Source: an uncultured Arachnia sp. (GTDB lineage Bacteria > Actinomycetota > Actinomycetes > Propionibacteriales > Propionibacteriaceae). From it: 64,000 bases of DNA. The stretch covers positions 1 to 64,000 of the forward strand of contig CANMNB010000008.1 in the NCBI GenBank assembly GCA_947499145.1, written 5' to 3'. Below the pieces are notes generated by a model. That model did no database searches. It had not been told where the DNA came from and saw only the letters and a list, made by a program, of their open reading frames with translations. The position numbers were made by a program, and so were the translations under genes. This document shows positions 48,523 through 55,866 of this stretch, piece by piece (the stretch's first letter is position 1; every line of letters starts with the position of its first letter).

Positions 48523-49505
48523 GTTGACTCCTTCACGACGGGGAGCAGGCGCTCGGCGCGCGCCAGCCGGTCGAGCCACCAGCCTGCCACGTCGGGCGCC
48601 GCCGCAACGCGACGCAGCGCGGCCTCGTCCACCTCCGGGACGTCGACGCCCAGGACACCGGCGCGTGGCACCAGGGGCCGGGTGACCACGTCGTCGGCCA
48701 GCAGGCTGGCGGTCTCCAGTCCGCAGGCGTGGGGAAGCTCGGGGAGGGCCGCGGCGAGGGCCACGCCGGCGGCGAGGCCGACGGAGGTCTCGACGGCACT
48801 TGAGACCACCACGGGCAGGCCGAGTTGCCGGGCGAGGGCCAAGGCGCGGGAGGGCCCGCCAAGCGGCTGCACCTTGATCACCGCGAGGTCGGCGGCCTCG
48901 GCCGCGACCACGCGGAGCGGGTCGTCCACCCGGCGGATGGACTCGTCGGCGGCGACCAGGACCTCGAGCCCGCGGCGTCGGATCTCCCGTCGCACGGCGG
49001 CGAGCTCCGGCACCGTCGCGCAGGGTTGCTCGACGTACTCCAGGGTGTAGGGGGCCAGCGCCTCGATCGCGGCCAGCGCCTCGTCGACGCCCCAGGCGCC
49101 GTTGGCGTCGACACGGATCCGAGCGTCCGGGCCCAGCGCCTCGCGGACGGCCGCCACCCGGGCGACGTCCTCGGCCACGGTTTCGCCGGCCTGGGCCACC
49201 TTCACCTTGGCGGTGGTGCAGCCGGACTCGACGGCGCGCCGCGCGGCCGCCTCGGGCGGGAGCGCCGGGATGATCGCGTTCACGGGCACCGCGTCGCGGA
49301 CCGGCGCGGGGAGTCCCCGGGTGGCGATCTCGTGCGTGCAGGCCAGCCAGGTGGCGGCCTCCGCGTCGTCGTACTCCGGGAACGGGCTCCACTCGGCCCA
49401 GCCCGCCGGCCCCTCGACGAGGATGCCCTGCCGCCTGTCGATCCCGCGGAACCGGGTGGTGAGGGGGATGTCGAAGACCGCGACCCGCAGCTCGGCGAGG
49501 CTCAT
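48519..49505 (-). CDS. menC: o-Succinylbenzoate synthase
   Basis: Enolase-superfamily dehydratase turning SHCHC into o-succinylbenzoate, 328 aa. The catalytic lysines are in TAKVKVAQAG and AVIKVQPLGG. Metal ligands are in RVDANGAW, YVEQPC and LVAADESI. It overlaps both menA and menD by 4 bp (ATGA, GTGA). Confidence 0.93.
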   Translation of the reverse strand: MSLAELRVAVFDIPLTTRFRGIDRRQGILVEGPAGWAEWSPFPEYDDAEAATWLACTHEIATRGLPAPVRDAVPVNAIIPALPPEAAARRAVESGCTTAKVKVAQAGETVAEDVARVAAVREALGPDARIRVDANGAWGVDEALAAIEALAPYTLEYVEQPCATVPELAAVRREIRRRGLEVLVAADESIRRVDDPLRVVAAEAADLAVIKVQPLGGPSRALALARQLGLPVVVSSAVETSVGLAAGVALAAALPELPHACGLETASLLADDVVTRPLVPRAGVLGVDVPEVDEAALRRVAAAPDVAGWWLDRLARAERLLPVVKEST

Positions 49506-50380
49506 CCCAGTCCCGCGCCCACGAGCATGCCGGCCGCGACGCCGAGCTCGGCCATCGACGTCGACTGCAGCATGGGGATCAGGTCGGGACCGCGGGCCCC
49601 GGCGAGCATGCGCCGCGCCGCCGGGGCGGCCAGCGCCAGCCCGACGAGGGCGAGGAGAGCCCACCAGGTGGTGCCCCAGGCGAACAGCACCACCGAGACG
49701 GCAGTGACGGCGAGCAGCGCCACGAAGAAGCGACGGGTCCCCGCGTCGCCCAGCCGGGTGGCCAGGGTGCGCTTGCCGACGGCTGCGTCCTGCTCGAGGT
49801 CGCGCAGGTTGTTGACCACCAGCAACGCGCTGGCCAGCGCCCCGATCGCGGTGGCGGCCGCCCACGTCACGGCGGGGACGTCGTCGCCGATGACGAGCGT
49901 GGTCCCGGCGACGGCCACCAGCCCGAAGAAGACGAACACGAACACCTCGCCCAGCCCGAGGTACCCGTACGGGGTGGAGCCGCCGGTGTAGTACCAGGCG
50001 GCGATGATGCAGGCGGCGCCGACGGCGAGCATCCACCAGTGTCCGGTGAGCGCGACGACGAGGACGCCGACGAGCGCGGAGACTGCGAAGCTCAGGAAGG
50101 CGGCGCGCTTGACGGCCTTGGGAGAGGCGAGCCCCGAGGCGGTCAGGCGTGTGGGGCCGACGCGCTGGTCGTCGGTGCCGCGCACGCCGTCGGAGTAGTC
50201 ATTGGCGTAGTTGACGCCCACCTGCAGCCCCAGGGCTACCACGAAGCACAGGAACGCGATGGCCCAGTCGGTCACTCCGTCGACGAGCGGCACGGAGGCA
50301 CCGGCGAGGACCGGCGCCAGGGCGGCCGGGAGGGTGCGTGGTCGCGCGCCGGCGACCCACGTGGAGATCGTGGCGCTCAT
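49502..50380 (-). CDS. menA: 1,4-Dihydroxy-2-naphthoate polyprenyltransferase
   Basis: UbiA-family membrane prenyltransferase of 292 aa attaching the polyprenyl chain to DHNA. The first Asp-rich motif is NYANDYSDGVRGTDD and the second is NNLRDLEQDAAVGKRTLA, with about 8 helices. The ATG at 50380 overlaps the menE stop (ATGA). Its lipid donor is probably made by the prenyl synthase at 18905-19861. Confidence 0.94.
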   Translation of the reverse strand: MSATISTWVAGARPRTLPAALAPVLAGASVPLVDGVTDWAIAFLCFVVALGLQVGVNYANDYSDGVRGTDDQRVGPTRLTASGLASPKAVKRAAFLSFAVSALVGVLVVALTGHWWMLAVGAACIIAAWYYTGGSTPYGYLGLGEVFVFVFFGLVAVAGTTLVIGDDVPAVTWAAATAIGALASALLVVNNLRDLEQDAAVGKRTLATRLGDAGTRRFFVALLAVTAVSVVLFAWGTTWWALLALVGLALAAPAARRMLAGARGPDLIPMLQSTSMAELGVAAGMLVGAGLG

Positions 50381-51432
50381 CGGGCCGCCAGTCGCAGCAG
50401 TGCAGCCCGGTCCGGCTTGCCGCCGGCCGTTCGCGGCAGCTCGGCGACGTCGACCAGTTGGCGCGGTAGCGCCTCCCTCGGCAGCTCGTGGGCCAGCAGT
50501 TCCCGCCAGCGCTCCAGATCGGCGATGCCGCTGAACAGCACGATCCTGCTCCCCCACTCCTCGTCGTCGACGGCGAGCACCGCCGCAGCCTCATCATGGC
50601 GCGCGACGGCGGCCCGCACCAACGCCAGGTCCACGTTGACGCCTCCGGTGATGACCACGTCGTCGAGGCGACCGTCGATCACCAGGCGTGCGTCCTCCCA
50701 CCGCCCCCGATCCGAGGTCAGGAACCGTCCGTCGACGGTCCCCGGCTCGACGACACCGCGGCGGTCGAGGTAGCCGTCGAACAGCATGGGACCCGCCAGC
50801 GCCACCCGACCGCCAGAGCGCGCTCGCTCGTCGGGGACGAGGTCGACCGTGACGCCGGGCAGGGGGACGCCGTCGAACACGCAGCCCCCGCAGGTCTCCG
50901 ACATGCCATAGGTGTGGACGACGTTGATGCCTGCCTCGCGCGCCTCCGTCCGGAGACCGGGCGCGAGGGCGGCCCCGCCGATGAGGACGGCCTCGAAGCT
51001 GGTCAGCTTGGCCGCGGTGGCGGGGTCCCGCAGCGCGCGGTGGAGTTGGGTGGGGACCAGGGAGATGGCGTCGCCCTGTCCCGTCGGTGCCAGGTCGTGC
51101 AGGTCGGGAGCGACGAGTCGTGGCGGAGGGCCGCCGGCGGCGTGAGTCCGGGCGAGCACCATGAGGCCGGCGACGTAGTGCGGGGGCAGTGCGAGGTGCC
51201 AGTGGGTGGGGCGGCCCAGGCGCTCCAGCGAACTCTCGGCCGCGTGGCGGAGAGCGTCCCGGGAGAGGACGACGCGCTTGGCTCCCCCTGTGCTGCCGGA
51301 GGTCTGCACCACCGCTCCGACACGGTCCGGCAGGGCGACGGGGGGTCCGTCAGCCCACCACACGGCGGGACCGCCGGCCAGCATGTCCCAGGCCCGGGCG
51401 ACCGCCTGTTCGCGGGTGGGTGGCTCGTGCAC
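50377..51432 (-). CDS. menE: o-Succinylbenzoate-CoA ligase
   Basis: AMP-forming acyl-CoA ligase, 351 aa, shorter than the roughly 480 aa of many MenE proteins, as is usual in actinobacteria. The P-loop is QTSGSTGGAKRVVLS, then HTYGMSETCGG, TSDRGRWED and the C-terminal catalytic lysine in RTAGGKPDRAALL. The GTG start has AAGGAGG about 8 bases upstream. It is first in the menE-A-C-D operon. Confidence 0.9.
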   Translation of the reverse strand: MHEPPTREQAVARAWDMLAGGPAVWWADGPPVALPDRVGAVVQTSGSTGGAKRVVLSRDALRHAAESSLERLGRPTHWHLALPPHYVAGLMVLARTHAAGGPPPRLVAPDLHDLAPTGQGDAISLVPTQLHRALRDPATAAKLTSFEAVLIGGAALAPGLRTEAREAGINVVHTYGMSETCGGCVFDGVPLPGVTVDLVPDERARSGGRVALAGPMLFDGYLDRRGVVEPGTVDGRFLTSDRGRWEDARLVIDGRLDDVVITGGVNVDLALVRAAVARHDEAAAVLAVDDEEWGSRIVLFSGIADLERWRELLAHELPREALPRQLVDVAELPRTAGGKPDRAALLRLAAR

Positions 51433-51501
51433 CGCTGGCCCTCCTTCGTCCCCGACCGGCTGCGACTTATCGACGTTAGCACCGCCCAGTAGACTGGCCC
51501 C

Positions 51502-51756
51502 GTGGGCCGGGTACTGCTGATAGTCGCGATCGTCATGCTGACGATCTACTGCACCGTGGAGCTGGCCACCTCTCCCCCGGCACGCGTGCGGGTCATGCCC
51601 AAGTGGCTGTGGGGCTTCGTGATCGTGTTCCTCCCCGTCGCGGGGCCACTCGCCTGGCTGTTCTTCGGGCGTCCGGCGACGCCTCCCGCCCCCCGCCGTC
51701 GCCCGACCGTGCGCGGCCCGGATGATGACGAGGACTTCCTCCGAGGGCTCCGCTGA
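51502..51756 (+). CDS. Small PLDc_N-type membrane protein
   Basis: An 84-aa protein with two membrane helices (VLLIVAIVMLTIYCTVEL; LWGFVIVFLPVAGPLAWLFF), the second like the phospholipase D-nuclease N-terminal (PLDc_N) family, and a charged C-terminal tail. TAGACT at 51490-51495 ends 6 bases before the GTG, so it is probably leaderless. It is divergent from menE. Function unknown. Confidence 0.75.
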   Translation: MGRVLLIVAIVMLTIYCTVELATSPPARVRVMPKWLWGFVIVFLPVAGPLAWLFFGRPATPPAPRRRPTVRGPDDDEDFLRGLR

Positions 51757-51812
51757 AGTCTCGGCCCCACCCGTCCCCGGTATGCTGTGACGCGCCGTCG
51801 AAAGGATCCCCC

Positions 51813-52445
51813 ATGCAGTTCGGAAGCCAAGCCGTGCAGGCGTGGTTGCTCGCTGCCCTGAGCGCCGTCGAGCCCCGGGCAGGAGAGCTCGACGAACTCG
51901 ACCGAGCCGTCGGCGACGGCGACCACGGCTCGAACCTGCTGCGCGGGCTGCGAGCCGCCACGGACATCGAGTTCGATGACTCCTTGCCCGCCGCCGAGGC
52001 CCTCAAGCAGGTCGGCATGGCGCTGGTCAGCACCGTCGGCGGGGCCTCCGGCCCGCTCTTCGGCACCTTCTTCCTCCGACTCGGCCAGTCCTGGCAGTCC
52101 CCGCCCTCTGTCATCTCCCTGGCGCAGAGCATGAGGATCGGTCTCGACGGGGTCGTCGCCCGCGGTCGCGCGGAGGTCGGCGACGCGACGATGGTCGACG
52201 CGCTCGAGCCCGCCGTCACCGCTCTGGAGCAGTCCGCCGCCCATGGCGCCCCGTTGACCGACGCCCTCGCCCTGGCCACCCAGGCGGCCGAAGTCGGGGC
52301 CGAGGCCACCCGGGACATGGTCGCCAAGCGCGGCCGCGCCAGCTACCTGGGTGAGGCCAGCCGCGGCCACCTCGACCCGGGGGCGGTCTCCAGCGCCATG
52401 CTCGTGCGCGCGCTCGAGGAGACGCTCTCCGGCGACGCCGAGTAG
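51813..52445 (+). CDS. DhaL-like (DAK2 domain) protein
   Basis: A 210-aa single DhaL domain. DRAVGDGDHGSNLLRG supplies the Mg-binding aspartates, with GGASGPLFGTFFLRLG and GDATMVDALEPAV in the ADP pocket. In dihydroxyacetone kinases DhaL phosphorylates substrate bound to DhaK. No dhaK or dhaM is present here, so the partner is unknown. TATGCT at 51781-51786 is a likely -10, and GAAAGGATC serves as SD. Confidence 0.85.
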   Translation: MQFGSQAVQAWLLAALSAVEPRAGELDELDRAVGDGDHGSNLLRGLRAATDIEFDDSLPAAEALKQVGMALVSTVGGASGPLFGTFFLRLGQSWQSPPSVISLAQSMRIGLDGVVARGRAEVGDATMVDALEPAVTALEQSAAHGAPLTDALALATQAAEVGAEATRDMVAKRGRASYLGEASRGHLDPGAVSSAMLVRALEETLSGDAE

Positions 52446-52456
52446 GCCAACAGCCC

Positions 52457-53362
52457 CTACAGGTGCATGTCCTCGTAGGATCGCGGGTCCTCGATGGGCT
52501 CCAGGTGCCCCGTGACCCTGAGGTCCGGGAACTCCTCGTTGATGACCGCGATCAGGTCCTCCATGGCGTCGTGACCCCGGGTCACTGACCAGGCGCCGGG
52601 CACCAGCATGTGCATCTCCATGAACTGGCGCGCCCCCGACTCACGGGTCCGCACGGCATGGAACTCGACCTCACCGGGGCGGCTGTGGGCGTCGAGGATC
52701 GCGAGCAGGCGCTGGTTGTCCTCCTTGGGGAGGGACACATCCATCAGCCCGGCGGTGGACTCCTTCACCAGCCCGTAGCCGGTGACGAGGATGTTGATGC
52801 CGACGGCAATGGCGACGACGGGGTCCAGCCACTGCCAGCCGGTGAGCCAGACGAGCGCAATCCCCACGAGCACGCCGGCCGACGTCCACACATCCGTCAG
52901 CAGGTGCTGGCCGTCAGCCCGCAGGGTGATGGAGCGGTGCCGGCGTCCAGCGCGCAGGAGCACCGCGGCCACGGAGCCGTTGATGACCGAGGCCACGACT
53001 GAGATGGCCATACCGATCCCCAGCTCGGCGAGTTCCTGGGGCCGGAGCAGTCGCTCGATGGCCAGCACGATGATGGAGGCGGCGGCGACGAAGATGAGGA
53101 TCCCCTCGATCGCTGATGAGAAGTACTCCGCCTTGGAGTGGCCGAAGTGGTGGTTCTTGTCGGCCGGCCGCGCCGCCACCTTGAGTGCGATGAGAGCGAC
53201 GATGGCCGCCACCAGGTTGACCACGGACTCGGCGGCGTCCGCCAGGAGACCCACCGACCCCGTGATCCACCACGCCCCCGTCTTGAGCGCGATGGTCGCG
53301 GCGGCAGCGGCGACCGCCAGCCAGCCGTAGCGGCTGAGGTCCGTGGGGGTCGACGCGCTCAT
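52457..53362 (-). CDS. Cation diffusion facilitator family transporter
   Basis: The 301-aa CDF efflux protein has six helices and a C-terminal cytoplasmic domain. NHHFGHSKAEYFSSAIEG after helix 2 and the metal-site HxxxD (H153, D157) in QHLLTDVWTSAG are typical. Substrate (Zn, Fe, Mn or Co) is not clear. The ATG at 53362 follows GGAGGG directly. It is divergent from the patatin gene with a 51-bp gap. Confidence 0.88.
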   Translation of the reverse strand: MSASTPTDLSRYGWLAVAAAAATIALKTGAWWITGSVGLLADAAESVVNLVAAIVALIALKVAARPADKNHHFGHSKAEYFSSAIEGILIFVAAASIIVLAIERLLRPQELAELGIGMAISVVASVINGSVAAVLLRAGRRHRSITLRADGQHLLTDVWTSAGVLVGIALVWLTGWQWLDPVVAIAVGINILVTGYGLVKESTAGLMDVSLPKEDNQRLLAILDAHSRPGEVEFHAVRTRESGARQFMEMHMLVPGAWSVTRGHDAMEDLIAVINEEFPDLRVTGHLEPIEDPRSYEDMHL

Positions 53363-53413
53363 CCCTCCATGGTGCCGGAGGACAGGTCGGGCTCGCCAAC
53401 TAGACTGCGGAGC

Positions 53414-54865
53414 ATGCCGCGTACCGGATGGCTCGGACTGCCTTGGATGGGAATGGTCCCCCGTCCCCGAACGGTCTCCTGCGTCCTCTCCGGCGGCGGT
53501 TCCCGCGCCAGCTTCCAGATCGGGGCGCTGCGCTACCTCTACGCCAACGACCACGGGTTCCAGCCCACGACGTTCGTCGGCGCCTCCGCCGGCGCGATCC
53601 TCGCAGCGGGGCTCTCGCAGTACGCCACCCGGGAGGAGCAAGCCGCCTGGGTGGGCCTCATCCACGACATCTGGCACAGCCTCCGCGAGCCGGAGGAGAT
53701 GTTCCTGCCGCGGCCATGGCTGCGCAAGGCCCAGGCCGAATTGCCCGGGCTCCTGGATCTCATGGGCCCGCTGGGCACGCCCGTGCCCCCGCGCCCGTTG
53801 GCGTCGCGGATCCCGTTCCTGAAGCACACCGAGACACCCGCCTCCCCCGCCTCGCCCCTGGACCCCGTGGAGCTGGCCCTGACACCCGACGCGGAGCTGC
53901 GGCCCGAGTGGTCACTCGGGATCGTCGCCCAGCTCGCCGGGTCCGTCTCCCGGCTTCCGCGCCTGGGCAGCGACCTGGCGGCCATCCGGCTCGGGATGGA
54001 GCAGACCCGCTCCATGTACCGCCCCGGGCCGGTGCTGCAGCGCCTGCTCGATCCGGAGGTCTTCGACGAGACCCGTGTCCGGGACGCCGGCACCACCCTG
54101 CGCATGGCCATGGTGGCCCTGGAGACCGGCGAGCTGCGCTACATGAGACAGGACGGAGGCATCGTCGACCGGGAGAACCGGGAGGTCGACGCCGGTCCGT
54201 ACGGCCTGGTCACCGGACTGTTGGCGTCCTGCGCCATCCCGGCGGTATTCCGGCCCGTCCCCATCGGGCACGAGACCTATGTCGACGGCGGTGTCCGCGA
54301 GAATCTTCCGGCGGAGCTGGCGATCGGTCACCTGCGGGCCGAACGCACCTATGTGATCAGTTCGCAGTCGCTCGGCGTCCCGGCCCGCGCCTCGATGGCT
54401 GACGCGGACCTGTTCTCGGTGGTGATGCGCTCGACCGAGATCCTGGTCGACGAGGGTGGCCGCGACGAGCTGGCGTACGCGCACAGCGCCGACGCGGTGG
54501 TGATCCACCCCGACATCAGCGTGCATGACGCGATGGCCGTGCACCCCGGCCTGATCGCGATCAACACCGACTACGGGTGGATGCGCGCCGCGGAGGAGGT
54601 GCGCCGGCTCGGCCCCGACCAGGAGGAACTCACTCGCCGCATCGTGACGCTGCGGATGCAGGCCCTGGGTCTGGAGGAACGGATCTTCGGCGGGGCCGAC
54701 GACGCCCGGACCGGCGCGCGGTTGGCCGGGATCAAGACGGAGCTGAGGCAGCGCGTCGCCGAGTGCGACGAGCACGCCCTACCTCCCGGCGCCCAGGGGT
54801 GGTGGCGGTCGTTCGAGAGGCACCGCGACGAGCCCCCGTTCGACCCGCCCTGGCTGGAGCCCTGA
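53414..54865 (+). CDS. Patatin-like phospholipase
   Basis: Serine lipase/phospholipase A family, 483 aa. The oxyanion motif GGGSRASFQIGALRYL, nucleophile motif GASAG and catalytic DGG (VDGGVREN) are all present. The C-terminal 150 residues are alpha-helical and charged. There is no signal peptide. TAGACT at 53401-53406 ends 7 bases before the ATG (leaderless). Substrate unknown. Confidence 0.87.
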   Translation: MPRTGWLGLPWMGMVPRPRTVSCVLSGGGSRASFQIGALRYLYANDHGFQPTTFVGASAGAILAAGLSQYATREEQAAWVGLIHDIWHSLREPEEMFLPRPWLRKAQAELPGLLDLMGPLGTPVPPRPLASRIPFLKHTETPASPASPLDPVELALTPDAELRPEWSLGIVAQLAGSVSRLPRLGSDLAAIRLGMEQTRSMYRPGPVLQRLLDPEVFDETRVRDAGTTLRMAMVALETGELRYMRQDGGIVDRENREVDAGPYGLVTGLLASCAIPAVFRPVPIGHETYVDGGVRENLPAELAIGHLRAERTYVISSQSLGVPARASMADADLFSVVMRSTEILVDEGGRDELAYAHSADAVVIHPDISVHDAMAVHPGLIAINTDYGWMRAAEEVRRLGPDQEELTRRIVTLRMQALGLEERIFGGADDARTGARLAGIKTELRQRVAECDEHALPPGAQGWWRSFERHRDEPPFDPPWLEP

Positions 54866-54870
54866 GACAG

Positions 54871-54943
54871 TGCGCCCACCGGGGCTCGAACCCGGGACCC
54901 ATGGATTAAAAGTCCACTGCTCTGCCAGCTGAGCTATAGGCGC
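54871..54943 (-). tRNA. tRNA-Lys (TTT)
   Basis: A 73-base cloverleaf. The acceptor GCGCCTA pairs with TGGGCGC, the discriminator is A, and the anticodon loop CTTTTAA gives TTT. CCA is not encoded. Confidence 0.97.
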
Positions 54944-54968
54944 ACCGGACAGTCTAGCCTTGCATCCC

Positions 54969-55613
54969 GTGGCGGACGTGGTGGTGTTCCTCGTGGTGCT
55001 CGCCGTCGGTGGCCTGCTCCTGGCGGGCGCCGTGGCCGTCGATGTGCGCCGTGAACGCCGTCGTCGGGAGGTGCTGGCCGAGCCACCGCCGCGCAACCAC
55101 CCGGCGGTCGACGACGTGGCGCCGAGCTACGTCACTCAGGACGACATCGATCGGATGCCAGCGCCCGCCGGGACTGGACGGGCGCCTGCCCGGACGGGGA
55201 TCGAACTGCCGGGGGGCCACGCCCACCCGGACTTCGCCACCCACGGCAACTGGGCCGTCCTCGGTCATCCCGTCGTCGTTGTCGTGGAGGACGAGGTGAG
55301 TTCCATGCGCGAACTCTTGGTGCCCCTTCAGCTGCGCGGTGACCGTCCGCTGGTGGTCGCCTGCGGCGGAGCCCACGACGTCGTGCTCACCACGCTGGCC
55401 GCCAACCGTCGGGCACTGGGAACCGAGGTGGTGCTCGCCGTGCTGGACCAAGTGGACCTGCTCGAACTCGCGGGGATCGCCGGCTGCGACGTGCTGGGAT
55501 CCAGTGACCTCAAGGCGGGGTACCTGCCGGGATCAGCCCTGGGCAGCCTGGAGCAGTGGGCCAGCACCCCCGACGTGGTACGGGTCATCCCCTCAATCTC
55601 AAGTGAGACTTGA
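54969..55613 (+). CDS. Membrane-anchored protein of unknown function
   Basis: A 214-aa protein with one N-terminal helix (VVVFLVVLAVGGLLLAGAVAV) followed by an Arg/Glu-rich stretch and a C-terminal domain of about 110 residues (HPVVVVVEDE ... VVACGGAHDVVLTTLAANR). No family was recognised. TAGCCT at 54955-54960 ends 8 bases before the GTG (leaderless). The stop codon lies inside the 27-bp dyad at 55591-55617. Confidence 0.65.
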   Translation: MADVVVFLVVLAVGGLLLAGAVAVDVRRERRRREVLAEPPPRNHPAVDDVAPSYVTQDDIDRMPAPAGTGRAPARTGIELPGGHAHPDFATHGNWAVLGHPVVVVVEDEVSSMRELLVPLQLRGDRPLVVACGGAHDVVLTTLAANRRALGTEVVLAVLDQVDLLELAGIAGCDVLGSSDLKAGYLPGSALGSLEQWASTPDVVRVIPSISSET

Positions 55614-55617
55614 GGTG
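55591..55617. repeat. 27-bp dyad element, copy 1
   Basis: Matches 58697-58723 at 25 of 27 positions. Arms CCTCAA and TTGAGG flank AAGTGAGACT, and an inner CTCAAG/CTTGAG hairpin is also possible here. It lies 250 bp upstream of the first SH3 hydrolase gene and includes the stop codon of the preceding gene. Confidence 0.8.
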
Positions 55618-55772
55618 ACTTCGCCACGCCGGCATCCGCGTCCGGATCGCACCCGGCGCACGGCCTCGTGAACGCGCGTCGAACCTAGTCAACGCCCTCT
55701 TGCCGGGTCCGAGCCACACGTCGGGACCGCTCGGCTCCCCCTCGCTGGCGCATCGGGCCCCGGCACACATCC

Positions 55773-55802
55773 TTGTCGGCGCTGTTGGGCCGTCCCTACG
55801 TT
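55773..55802 (+). promoter_or_regulatory. Candidate promoter of SH3 hydrolase 1
   Basis: TTGTCG and TACGTT with an 18-base spacer, leaving a leader of about 60 bases. The paralogous gene has a matching arrangement at 58901-58929. The rest of 55618-55866 is GC-rich, and I recognise nothing else in it. Confidence 0.5.
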
Positions 55803-55866
55803 CAGGCTCACCCGGCGGGCGGGATCGCCCTCGGGCCTCCGGGCGTTCTTCGAAGGGACCAGGCTT

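Noticed and set aside
55618-55866. c-di-AMP (ydaO-type) riboswitch ahead of the SH3 hydrolases
   Set aside because: Expected from biology, since ydaO often controls wall hydrolases in actinobacteria, but I could not match its conserved core here or at 58724-59021. A covariance-model search would settle it.
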